Assembly: GCA_947491755.1 (NCBI GenBank)
Contig: CANLKV010000002.1
Span: forward strand, 924,585 to 988,584
Direction of reading: 5' to 3'
DNA length: 64,000 nt
DNA from: an uncultured Nonlabens sp.
GTDB taxonomy: Bacteria; Bacteroidota; Bacteroidia; Flavobacteriales; Flavobacteriaceae
Shown: one piece after another, positions 8,949 through 18,400 of the stretch
Numbering within the stretch: the stretch's first letter is position 1
Layout: the number at the start of each line of letters is the position of its first letter
Program-made: the position numbers and the translations under genes
Notes under the pieces: model-generated
The model's database searches: none
The model's input: only the letters and a program-made list of their open reading frames with translations
Told to the model about the DNA's origin: nothing

Positions 8949-11450
8949 ATGAAACACACCTACCACATACACGGAATGACCTGCAATGGTTGTCGAAGTC
9001 ACGTAGAGGAAACGCTGTCTAAAGTGGATGGTGTTTCAAAAGTAACAGTTGATTTAGAAAAAGCCGAAGCGACCATAGAAATGGAATCCCATATTCCAAT
9101 AGAGAAATTTCAAGAGGCGCTTAAAGCCGATGGTGGGCAATACAGTATCCATCAAAATGGCGAACATCAGCATACCCACGATAAGAAGAAAGTTGAGAAA
9201 CCCAAAGGTCAAGGAACGGGAACATTTTACTGTCCGATGCATTGCGAGGGCGACAAGACTTACGACAAACCAGGCGACTGTCCTGTTTGCGGAATGGATT
9301 TGGTTGAAGAAGTTAACCTAACGGCTACTTCCGACACCCAATATACCTGTCCGATGCATCCCGAAATTATTAAGGATAAACCGGGAAGCTGTCCAATTTG
9401 TGGGATGGATTTAGTTCCTATGGAACCCGATTTATCCGCAGAGGAAAAGACCTATAAAAAACTGCTTAAAAAGTTCTGGATAGCGGTCGCTTTCACATTA
9501 CCCATTTTTATCATTGCAATGTCCGAAATGCTGCCCAAAAATCCACTCTACGATATTTTGGAACTGAAATATTGGAATTGGATTCAATTTGCTCTTTCAA
9601 TACCTGTGGTATTCTACGCCACTTGGATGTTTTTTGAACGCGCCTACCGCAGTATAAAGACGTGGAACCTCAATATGTTCACACTCATCGGTATTGGTGC
9701 AGGCGTTGCTTGGCTGTTCAGCGTATTCGGAATGCTGGTGCCCGATTTTTTTCCTGACCAATTCAAGACCGAAGCCGGTACGGTTCACGTCTATTTTGAA
9801 GCGGCAACGGTGATTCTAACCCTGGTATTGCTTGGGCAGGTTCTTGAAGCCCGTGCGCATAGCAAGACCAATTCCGCAGTCAAGGAACTTTTAAAGCTTG
9901 CGCCGAATAAGGCCATCAAGGTTGTCAACGGGGAAGAACAGGAAGTGGCTATCGATGAAATTGAATTGGGTGATATTCTGCGTGTAAAGCCGGGCGATAA
10001 GATTCCTGTGGATGGCGTGATTACCGAAGGCGAAACTTCCATCGATGAATCGATGATTACGGGCGAACCCATTCCCGTTAACAAATCTACCGATGATAGA
10101 GTAAGTAGTGGCACAATCAATGGCAATCAGTCCTTTTTGATGAAGGCGGAAAAGGTAGGGTCTGACACATTGCTTTCACAGATTATACAGATGGTCAACG
10201 ATGCCAGTCGTAGCCGTGCACCCATCCAAAAGTTGGCCGATACCGTTTCGGGATATTTCGTACCAATCGTTGTTATAATCGCTGTTGTTACATTTGCCGT
10301 TTGGGCAATTTGGGGTCCAGAACCCGCTTACGTTTATGCTTTGGTCAATGCCATTGCCGTATTGATTATCGCCTGTCCGTGTGCTTTGGGACTTGCGACA
10401 CCAATGTCCGTAATGGTCGGTGTTGGTAAAGGCGCACAAAATGGTGTGCTTATCAAAAATGCCGAAGCTCTTGAAAAAATGGATAAAGTAGATACTCTCA
10501 TTGTCGATAAGACCGGAACGATAACTGAAGGAAAGCCTACAGTTGAGAAAATGGGATCTTTCGACAACGGTTTTACGGAAAGCGAAGTGCTACAATTTAT
10601 TGTTTCCCTTAACAGCCAAAGTGAACATCCGCTCGCAGAAGCCACCGTAAAATATGGAAAAGAACAAAACGCAGAGTTTTTAAACGCAGATGGATTCAAT
10701 GCAGTTACCGGAAAAGGGGTTGAAGGTAAAGTGAATAGTAAGGAAGTGGCTTTAGGTAACGCCAAAATGATGGAACAGGCAAATGCCACACTTACCGAAG
10801 CTATGGAAAACGAGGCACAATCCTACCAAAAACAAGGTAAGACGGTTTCCTATCTCGCGGTTGATAGTAAGGTAATTGGCTACGTGGTCATAGGTGACAA
10901 AATAAAGGAAACGAGCGCAAAAGCTATCAAGGATTTGCAGGACAAGGGAATTGCAGTCATTATGCTTACTGGTGATAATCACGATACAGCCCAAGCTGTC
11001 GCGGATGAACTTAACCTTGCGGATTTTCAAGCAAGTATGCTACCAGAGAACAAATTACAAGAAGTTGAGAAATTACAAGAGCAAGGCAAGGTGGTTGCAA
11101 TGGCAGGCGACGGCATCAACGATGCACCTGCACTCGCTAAAAGTGATGTAGGTATCGCTATGGGAACAGGTACGGATGTTGCCATTGAAAGTGCGGCCAT
11201 TACCTTGGTGAAAGGCGATTTACACGGTATCGTAAAGGCAAGAAACCTAAGTGATGCAGTAATGCGCAATATCAAACAAAACCTCTTTTTTGCAATGATT
11301 TATAACACGCTGGGTATCCCTATTGCAGCAGGACTACTGTATCCGTTTTTTGGAATACTCTTATCGCCAATGATTGCGGCTTTGGCGATGAGCTTCAGTT
11401 CGGTATCGGTAATTGCCAACTCATTACGTCTAAAAAGTAAAAACATATAA
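8949..11450 (+). CDS. Copper-translocating P-type ATPase (CopA-type) with HMA and two heavy-metal-binding domains
   Basis: P1B-type ATPase, 833 aa, exporting Cu(I) from the cytoplasm. Domain order: HMA (GMTCNGC, C12/C15), then two short heavy-metal-binding modules of the form YxCPMHxx...CPxCGMDL (about 95-121 and 132-158). Eight membrane helices include the ion-binding CPC (IIACPCALG, near 475). The phosphorylation loop is DKTGTITEG (near 520) and the hinge is GDGINDAPA (near 719). It starts 18 nt after the NTF2-like gene. The duplicated CPMH/CGMDL module also appears in the CusB adaptor at 13284. Confidence 0.93.
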   Translation: MKHTYHIHGMTCNGCRSHVEETLSKVDGVSKVTVDLEKAEATIEMESHIPIEKFQEALKADGGQYSIHQNGEHQHTHDKKKVEKPKGQGTGTFYCPMHCEGDKTYDKPGDCPVCGMDLVEEVNLTATSDTQYTCPMHPEIIKDKPGSCPICGMDLVPMEPDLSAEEKTYKKLLKKFWIAVAFTLPIFIIAMSEMLPKNPLYDILELKYWNWIQFALSIPVVFYATWMFFERAYRSIKTWNLNMFTLIGIGAGVAWLFSVFGMLVPDFFPDQFKTEAGTVHVYFEAATVILTLVLLGQVLEARAHSKTNSAVKELLKLAPNKAIKVVNGEEQEVAIDEIELGDILRVKPGDKIPVDGVITEGETSIDESMITGEPIPVNKSTDDRVSSGTINGNQSFLMKAEKVGSDTLLSQIIQMVNDASRSRAPIQKLADTVSGYFVPIVVIIAVVTFAVWAIWGPEPAYVYALVNAIAVLIIACPCALGLATPMSVMVGVGKGAQNGVLIKNAEALEKMDKVDTLIVDKTGTITEGKPTVEKMGSFDNGFTESEVLQFIVSLNSQSEHPLAEATVKYGKEQNAEFLNADGFNAVTGKGVEGKVNSKEVALGNAKMMEQANATLTEAMENEAQSYQKQGKTVSYLAVDSKVIGYVVIGDKIKETSAKAIKDLQDKGIAVIMLTGDNHDTAQAVADELNLADFQASMLPENKLQEVEKLQEQGKVVAMAGDGINDAPALAKSDVGIAMGTGTDVAIESAAITLVKGDLHGIVKARNLSDAVMRNIKQNLFFAMIYNTLGIPIAAGLLYPFFGILLSPMIAALAMSFSSVSVIANSLRLKSKNI

Positions 11451-11469
11451 TCTAACTAATTAAATACTT

Positions 11470-12054
11470 ATGAAATATAAAATTTTGATAATCCTATTGG
11501 TAGTTGCTGTCAGCGGATGTAAAAATGAAGAAAAGAATAATACCAAAATAGAGACAGAGCACAATCATACCCAGAGTGAACCTAAATCTGAGAACAAAAA
11601 AACCCTAAGTCCACACACATCGGCAATGGCTATGATAGGTGATGCTCATATTCACATAGATTATTCGTCGCCAGGCGTAAGGGATAGAATTATTTTCGGT
11701 GGATTGTTGGCTTACGACCAAGTCTGGCAGGCTGGTGCCCATATGGCTACTTGGCTTGAAACAAATAAGGATTTAGAAATTGACGGTAAAGAATTGAAAG
11801 CCGGGAAATATGGATTTTTTGTAATTCCGAATCAAGAAGAATGGACTGTCATTTTCAACAGGAATTGGAACCAACACGGTAAGGACGACTATAATGAAAA
11901 AGATGATGTATTACGATTTAAAGTGACACCTAAAATTTCCGAAGAAATTAAAGAACATTTAGAGTATAACGTAAACAAAACAACTGAGACTTCCGGAACA
12001 ATATCAATGAGTTGGGAAAAAGTCACGATTGAATTTCCTTTTGAAATAAAGTAA
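11470..12054 (+). CDS. DUF2911 lipoprotein
   Basis: 194 aa with a lipoprotein signal (AVSGCKN), a hydrophilic linker, and a DUF2911 domain. The domain begins at SPHTSAMAMIGDAHIHIDYS and contains the family hallmarks PGVRDRIIFGGL, VWQAGAHMATW and FNRNWNQHGKDDY. The family is common in Bacteroidota and has no assigned activity. The next gene begins 1 nt after its stop, so the two are almost certainly co-transcribed. Confidence 0.85.
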   Translation: MKYKILIILLVVAVSGCKNEEKNNTKIETEHNHTQSEPKSENKKTLSPHTSAMAMIGDAHIHIDYSSPGVRDRIIFGGLLAYDQVWQAGAHMATWLETNKDLEIDGKELKAGKYGFFVIPNQEEWTVIFNRNWNQHGKDDYNEKDDVLRFKVTPKISEEIKEHLEYNVNKTTETSGTISMSWEKVTIEFPFEIK

Positions 12055-12055
12055 A

Positions 12056-12763
12056 ATGGTGAACAGAAAAACAGCGAAATGGATTAGAAAAGCACACCGC
12101 TATTTGGGTATCTTTTTAGGTATTCAGTTTCTGATGTGGACGATTAGCGGGATGTATTTCAGCTGGACGGACATCGACGAAATCCACGGTGATCATTTTA
12201 AGAAAGCGGCACCTGTGCAGACCTCTTTTAATGATTTGCTCGGCACAGTCCAACTTACTACAAATGAACCTATCCAATCCTTGGAACTTCTGGAAATAGC
12301 AAATGAACCTTATTATTGGATCAATGATGCACAGCTTTATAACGCAAGAACGGGACAAATGAAAAACGGAATTTCTAAAGAAGAGGCACAACAAGTTGCA
12401 AATAGGTATATGTTGAACGATTTAGAAATAGCAAAAATTCAATTAGTCGATTCTGTTGGGCCACATCACGAATATCGAGGTCGCCCACTTCCAGCTTATG
12501 AAATCTCGTATGAGACACCACAAAATTTAAAAGCCTATGTGGCGGTTGAAAATGGCGCTTTTCAAACGGTGAGACACAGAGACTGGCGCTGGTTTGATTT
12601 TCTTTGGATGACTCATACAATGGATTATCAGGGAAGGGATAATTTCAACACATTGTTGTTAAGGGCATTTTCACTTTTGGGATTGATAACCGTATTGAGC
12701 GGTTTCGTTTTATGGTATATCAGTTCCCCATCAATCAGAAAACTAAAAAAGAAAATTAAATAA
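12056..12763 (+). CDS. PepSY-domain membrane protein
   Basis: 235 aa with an N-terminal membrane helix (about 16-35) and a C-terminal helix (about 203-222). Between them lies a periplasmic PepSY-like region (about 95-175, including SKEEAQQVANRYM and PAYEISYETPQNLKAYV). The layout matches short PepSY_TM proteins that often accompany metal or haem-iron systems as membrane reductases or chaperones. Which of these applies here cannot be read from the sequence. It follows the DUF2911 gene by 1 nt. Confidence 0.8.
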   Translation: MVNRKTAKWIRKAHRYLGIFLGIQFLMWTISGMYFSWTDIDEIHGDHFKKAAPVQTSFNDLLGTVQLTTNEPIQSLELLEIANEPYYWINDAQLYNARTGQMKNGISKEEAQQVANRYMLNDLEIAKIQLVDSVGPHHEYRGRPLPAYEISYETPQNLKAYVAVENGAFQTVRHRDWRWFDFLWMTHTMDYQGRDNFNTLLLRAFSLLGLITVLSGFVLWYISSPSIRKLKKKIK

Positions 12764-12787
12764 TTAGTAACAAAAAATCCAAAAATT

Positions 12788-13279
12788 ATGAATTCAAACG
12801 AACACAAAAATTCAGGAAAATCAAAAAATCACTACACACGTTTTGTAGCAATGCTGGCTTGCTCTTTCGTAGCAATGTATATCACGATGTATTTAAACAC
12901 CTATGAATGGGACCACGTTTGGTTTAGCCTTACGCGTTTCTATATGGTATGCCTTGGTATTGCCGCAATGGCCATTATAATGTTTGTGGCAATGCGTGGT
13001 ATGTACCAAAATAAAAAGAAGAATATCGCTATAGTTTTGGGAAGTATTGTTCTCTTTGCAGGTGCATTAGGACTGGTACGCGACCAAAAATCCACCGTGG
13101 GCGATGTACTTTGGATGAAAGCAATGATACCACACCATTCCATTGCAATTTTAACAAGTGAACGAGCAGATATTGAAGACCCTGAAGTCAAAAAATTGGC
13201 TGAAGAAATCATTAAAGCGCAACGTAGGGAAATCGCTGAAATGAAAGCAATGATTGAACGTTTAGAAAACGAAAAATAA
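12788..13279 (+). CDS. DUF305-domain membrane protein
   Basis: 163 aa with three hydrophobic segments (about 22-40, 53-72 and 79-96), then a C-terminal DUF305 stretch with MKAMIPHHSIAIL and EIIKAQRREIAEMKAMI. DUF305 has a ferritin-like helical core, and its paired His and Met residues suggest copper binding. It lies 4 nt upstream of the CusB-type adaptor and belongs to the copper operon. Confidence 0.85.
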   Translation: MNSNEHKNSGKSKNHYTRFVAMLACSFVAMYITMYLNTYEWDHVWFSLTRFYMVCLGIAAMAIIMFVAMRGMYQNKKKNIAIVLGSIVLFAGALGLVRDQKSTVGDVLWMKAMIPHHSIAILTSERADIEDPEVKKLAEEIIKAQRREIAEMKAMIERLENEK

Positions 13280-13283
13280 GATT

Positions 13284-15017
13284 ATGAACAAGAACATTTT
13301 ATATATAGCAATAGCCATAATAATAGGTTTGGGCGCAGGCTGGCTCATTTTTGGAAACGGGTCAAGTGATACTATGGCAAATAAGGATATGTCGGAAATG
13401 TCTGACCACGACCACTCTGGTGAGAACGCAGACCAGATGTGGACATGCTCGATGCATCCACAGATCATGCAACCTGAAGCTGGTGATTGCCCTATATGTG
13501 GTATGGACCTCATTCCAGCAGAAACCAATGCTGATGGGCTCGCAATGAACGAGATTAAAATGACCGAAAACGCAATGGCGCTTGCAAATATCCAAACTAC
13601 TATCGTGGGAAACACGCAAGTAAGCGATGATGACGGGATGATATCCCTATCAGGAAAAATAGCTGCCAATGAAGAAAACAATACGGTGCAAGCCAGTTAT
13701 TTTAAGGGAAGGATTGAGCGACTTTATGTCAACTATGAAGGTCAGCAAGTAAACCGTGGTCAGTTATTGGCGACCATTTACGCACCAGATCTTGTTGCGG
13801 CACAACAGGAATTAATTACAGCAGCATCCCTAAAAGAATCGCAACCAGCCTTATACAAAGCGGTGCGCAATAAACTCAAAAACTGGAAACTTTCGGACTC
13901 ACAAATTAATGCTATAGAAGAAAGTGGAACGGTGCGAGAAAACTTCCCTATTTATGCAACTGTTTCAGGAACGGTTTCAGAAGTAATGGCAGCGCAAGGT
14001 GATTATGTAAATCAAGGACAGCCTATTGTGAAGTTGAGCAATCTTAATTCCGTTTGGGCAGAGTTTGATGCTTATGAAAATCAGATAGCACAGTTCAATG
14101 TTGGGCAAAAAATCAACATCACTACCAATGTTTATACAAACAAAGAATTTGAAGGCACTATCTCATTCATCGACCCTATTCTAAATAATGCTACACGAAC
14201 GATAACGGTACGTGCAACTCTGCAAAATAAGAATGACCTGTTTAAGCCAGGAATGTTTGTGACGGGTAAAGTCAAAGGCGCAACACAAACTATGGAAAAC
14301 ACCCTTACCGTGCCTGCAAGTGCTGTGTTATGGACGGGCGAGCGCTCATTGGTATATGTGAAAACTAATCCTAACGAGCCTGTATTTGAAATGCACGAAG
14401 TAACCTTGGGCAATCGCTCTGGCGAAACTTACCAAGTATCGGCCGGATTAAATAATGGCGATGAAATTGTTACCAATGGAACATTTACAGTAGATGCAGC
14501 GGCACAGTTACAGGGTAAAAAATCAATGATGAATCAGCAAATGATGCAGGATGAATCGGCTATGATGGGTGATATGGAAATGAGTTTCAGTAATGCGTTT
14601 AGTTCTGATTTCAACAAAGCATTACCATCATATCTCAAAATGAAAGATGCCCTTGTAGCAAGCGATGCAAGTCAAGTTTCCGCTTTCGCGAAAGCGACAT
14701 CAGAAAAATTAAAAGCAATATCTACGGATGATTTAGGTACGATGGAAAAACAACATTTAACCAAAAGTATTGAGATGCTGGGTGCCATTGCCAACAATGA
14801 TAATCTGGAAAACCAGCGCGCTCACTTCATCATTCTAAACGAGAATATCGTGCCTATTGTAATGAGCATAGAAAACTCGACAAATTATTACATTCAGAAA
14901 TGCCCTATGGCAAATAACAATAAAGGTGCGGTATGGCTAAGTATGGAAGAAGAAATAAGAAATCCATACTATGGCGATGCAATGTTGACTTGCGGAAGTG
15001 TGATTGATTCGTTGTAA
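13284..15017 (+). CDS. CusB-type efflux adaptor with heavy-metal-binding module and C-terminal DUF3347
   Basis: Periplasmic adaptor (membrane fusion protein) linking an RND permease to a TolC channel, 577 aa. It has an N-terminal membrane anchor (about 5-24), then a CPxH/CGMDL metal module (CSMHPQIMQPEAGDCPICGM, about 55-75). The adaptor core of barrel-sandwich and beta-barrel domains spans about 105-410. A DUF3347 domain (about 430-577) ends with KCPMANNNKGAVWLS and LTCG. The extra DUF3347 tail probably hands metal to the pump; CusF-like domains play that role elsewhere. It carries one iterated palindrome, read as AFAKA near residue 468. Confidence 0.88.
   Translation: MNKNILYIAIAIIIGLGAGWLIFGNGSSDTMANKDMSEMSDHDHSGENADQMWTCSMHPQIMQPEAGDCPICGMDLIPAETNADGLAMNEIKMTENAMALANIQTTIVGNTQVSDDDGMISLSGKIAANEENNTVQASYFKGRIERLYVNYEGQQVNRGQLLATIYAPDLVAAQQELITAASLKESQPALYKAVRNKLKNWKLSDSQINAIEESGTVRENFPIYATVSGTVSEVMAAQGDYVNQGQPIVKLSNLNSVWAEFDAYENQIAQFNVGQKINITTNVYTNKEFEGTISFIDPILNNATRTITVRATLQNKNDLFKPGMFVTGKVKGATQTMENTLTVPASAVLWTGERSLVYVKTNPNEPVFEMHEVTLGNRSGETYQVSAGLNNGDEIVTNGTFTVDAAAQLQGKKSMMNQQMMQDESAMMGDMEMSFSNAFSSDFNKALPSYLKMKDALVASDASQVSAFAKATSEKLKAISTDDLGTMEKQHLTKSIEMLGAIANNDNLENQRAHFIILNENIVPIVMSIENSTNYYIQKCPMANNNKGAVWLSMEEEIRNPYYGDAMLTCGSVIDSL
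14681..14696. repeat. Iterated palindrome, copy 4
   Basis: In the DUF3347 part of the CusB adaptor; frame reads AFAKA. Confidence 0.85.
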
Positions 15018-15024
15018 AAATCAT

Positions 15025-15040
15025 TTGCAACACAGTTGCA
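15025..15040 (+). promoter_or_regulatory. Predicted Fur-family operator 1
   Basis: Perfect 6-3-6 inverted repeat TGCAAC-ACA-GTTGCA at 15026-15040, preceded by T. It aligns over 18 nt, with four differences, to the palindrome at 22225-22243, just downstream of the Fur-family gene. Its right end is 12 nt upstream of a TATCTTTG box, so a bound protein would cover the -33 region of the promoter for the Zn/Co/Cd block. Operator identity is inference. Confidence 0.6.
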
Positions 15041-15052
15041 CCAAAAAATTTT

Positions 15053-15060
15053 TATCTTTG
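15053..15060 (+). promoter_or_regulatory. Bacteroidota -7 box TATCTTTG
   Basis: Exact match to the TAnnTTTG consensus of the Bacteroidota housekeeping sigma factor. Its last base is 4 nt before the GTG start at 15065, so transcription should begin at or beside the start codon (leaderless). Confidence 0.65.
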
Positions 15061-15064
15061 CATT

Positions 15065-15373
15065 GTGAAAGTTGTAGCAATCATTTTATCGTTTTATTTC
15101 TTGGCACTCAATGTAGTGCCTTGTAGCGATGCGGCAAATAGAGCTGATGATACCCAAGTAGTTACAGTAATCGATATTGATGGCGACCACGACCAAGACT
15201 GTGAGTTATGCTCGCTTTTTTGCCAATGCCATTGTTGTCACGTTCACACGATAAATTTTGGGCTTGTTGCATTTCAACCGCTACAGCCTGCTATTCCTCA
15301 AGAATTCTTTGCCCATTTCGATGACCTTGGCAAAGATATTCCCCATTCCCTTTTTCAGCCACCTCGGGCATAA
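15065..15373 (+). CDS. DUF6660-type small Cys/His-rich secreted protein
   Basis: 102 aa from a GTG start; there is no in-frame ATG before the signal peptide ends. The hydrophobic leader ends near VVPCSD. A striking Cys/His cluster follows at about residues 38-60 (CELCSLFCQCHCCHVH). The tail ends with PHSLFQPPRA, typical of proteins placed just before RND pump genes in Bacteroidota. Role unknown; periplasmic metal binding is the natural guess. The -7 box placement suggests a leaderless message. Confidence 0.75.
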   Translation: MKVVAIILSFYFLALNVVPCSDAANRADDTQVVTVIDIDGDHDQDCELCSLFCQCHCCHVHTINFGLVAFQPLQPAIPQEFFAHFDDLGKDIPHSLFQPPRA

Positions 15374-15493
15374 TTCAGTTTTCATAGGATAACTATATCC
15401 TTTTTTGAAGTTTTCCTAATGGGAATGCTCAACTATGTTTTTGCTACGCGAAAACGCAAACTCGTTTTTTTAACTGAATTAATACATTAATCT

Positions 15494-18400
15494 ATGATTA
15501 ACAGAATCATTGATTTTTCAATCAATAACAAATTTATTATTGGCTTGTTTACCTTGACTCTTGTAGGTGTCGGTATCTGGTCAATGGCAACGGTAAATCT
15601 TGGGTCTGTGCCAGATATTACCAATAATCAAGTGCAAGTCATCACGCAATCGCCCAATCTGGGAACGGAAGATATTGAACAGTTCGTGACCTATCCCGTA
15701 GAACTATCTATGGGTAATTTACCCGGCGTTACAGAAATAAGATCTATCTCACGTTTCGGACTCTCTGTAGTAACCATCGTTTTTGAAGACGATATGGGAA
15801 CCTATCTTCCTCGACAGCTGGTACAGGAAAAACTAAACGAACTGGGCGAATCTATCCCTGAAAAATTTGGAAGTCCATCTATGGGTCCCATCTCTACTGG
15901 TTTAGGTCAAATCTATGAATACACTATAAAGCCAGAGGAGGGTTTTGAAAACAAGTATTCGCCTATGGAACTGCGCACCGTGCAAGATTGGGTTATCAAA
16001 CGACAACTCACATTACTGGAAGGCGTGGTAGAGGTCAACTCTTATGGAGGCAGTATTAAACAGTACGAGGTCGCTGTCAACCCAGATAAGTTGAATAGTT
16101 TGGGTATTAGTATTTCACAAGTGTATGAGGCTCTCGCTCGGAACAATGTGAATACAGGCGGTGCTTACATAGAAAAAAATAAAATGTCAAATTTCATAAG
16201 AGGTGAAGGTCTTATTCGCTCTTTGGAAGACATCAAGAATATCTCGATTATCAACGAAGGCAACATTCCCGTAACTATTGGAGATGTTGCAACACGCGTC
16301 CATTTTGGGAATCAGGTACGTTATGGTGCTTTTACACAAGACGGTAAGGAAGCCGTGGGAGGAATAATAATGATGCTAAAAGGTTCAAACCCTAATGCGG
16401 TTATTCAAAATGTTAAGAATCGTATGGCAGAAATTGAAAAATCCCTGCCAGAAGGTCTTACTATCGCCCCTATCATTGATCGTAGTGAGCTAATTGCCAG
16501 AACGACCGATACCGTTAAAACCAATTTACTGGAAGGCGCCCTAATCGTGATATTTGCCCTTGTTTTATTGTTGGGTAGTTTAAGAGGTGGCATCATAACG
16601 GCCACGACCATACCGTTGTCCTTGCTTTTTGCCTTTATATTAATGAAGCAATTTAATGTATGGGCAAACTTAATGAGCTTGGGAGCTATAGACTTTGGGA
16701 TTATTATAGATGGTGCCGTGATTATTATAGAAGGAACGGTGTATGAGATCCAAAAACGGATTAGGTCTGGAAAGCTAAAATTCAATCAAGGCGTAATGGA
16801 TAAAGTAGCCTATGATGCCGGAACCACGATGATGGGTTCTGCTTTTTTCGGGCAGATCATTATCCTTATAGTTTTTACACCTATACTTTTCCTTACAGGT
16901 GTAGAAGGTAAAATGTTCAAACCGATGGCATACACCTTTGGTTTTGCTATGATAGGTGCAATTATTCTGTGTCTTACCTATGTCCCTATGATGTCTGCGC
17001 TTTTTATGAAACCAGTTCAAAACACCAAAAGCTGGTTTGGCAAATTTGAGCGTTGGCTTGAAAAGATAAGTGATAAAATTATTGGTGCTATACATAGTGC
17101 TTATAAGCCATTATTAAAAGGTGCACTGCGGCTTAAGCTTATCGTGTTATCATCTTCTGCTGTTCTACTTATTATTGCTGGTTTTATATTTTCTAATATG
17201 GGTGGAGAATTTGTGCCCCAGCTTGATGAAGGAGATCTAGCAATGCAAGCGCTCATTAGACCAGGAAGTTCATTATCCGAATCTATTGAAGTTTCCAAGA
17301 AAATAGAAACTATCCTATTAGAAAATTTCTCTGAAATTAAAACAGTCACAGCTCGTATAGGTGTTGCAGATATTCCTACAGATCCTATGCCTATGGATAT
17401 TGCAGATATGTACATCATCCTAAACAAGGATATGGACGAGTGGACAACAGCTACTACTAAAGAAGGTTTGATAGATGCCATTAGAGACAAATTAGATGAA
17501 GAACTCGTGGGTGTAAATTTAGTTTTTACCCAACCAGTAGAGTTACGATTTAACGAGCTGTTAGAAGGTGTAAGAGAAGATATTGCGGTAAAGCTGTATG
17601 GCGAAGATTTAGATGTGTTATCACAAAAGGTTCAGGAAATGGCAGCGATTATACAGACCGTTCCTGGCGCTGGTGATGTGAGTGCAGAACGAACTGCAGG
17701 ATTACCACAGATGACCGTAAAATATAAGCGTGATAAAATGGCGCAATATGGACTGGATATTCAAAAAGTAAATGATTACATAAGTACCGCATTCGCTGGC
17801 GGAACTGCAGGAGTAATTTTTGAAGGCGAGAAACGATTTGATCTCGTGGTACGATTTGATGAAAGCCATAGAAAAAGTATCGATGACCTACGCAATATGT
17901 ATATCGATCTTAAGGATGGCAATCAGATACCCATTATCGAAATAGCCGAAATTGAATACGTCCCTGGACCTATGCAAATTTCACGTGACAATACGTATAG
18001 AAGAACCTACGTAGGTGTAAATGCAAGAGGCAGGGATGTGGAGTCTGTAGTAAAAGATATTCAGCAAAAATTAGATGAAGAACTGGACTTGCCATCAGGC
18101 TATTATATTACCTATGGTGGCGAGTTTGAAAATCTACAAAGCGCAAAGGATCGTTTGATAATCGTTGTGCCCATCGCCCTGTTTTTAATATTTATACTGC
18201 TGTACTTTGCCTTAAAATCCTTTTCACAATCGCTAATGATTTACATAGCGATTCCCTTGGCGGCCATCGGTGGTGTGTTTGCCCTATGGTTGCGGGATAT
18301 GCCATTTAGTATTTCGGCAGGTGTCGGCTTTATTGTGCTATTTGGTGTTGCAGTTCTTAACGGACTGGTACTTATAAACCGATTTAATTCCTTAAAAGAA

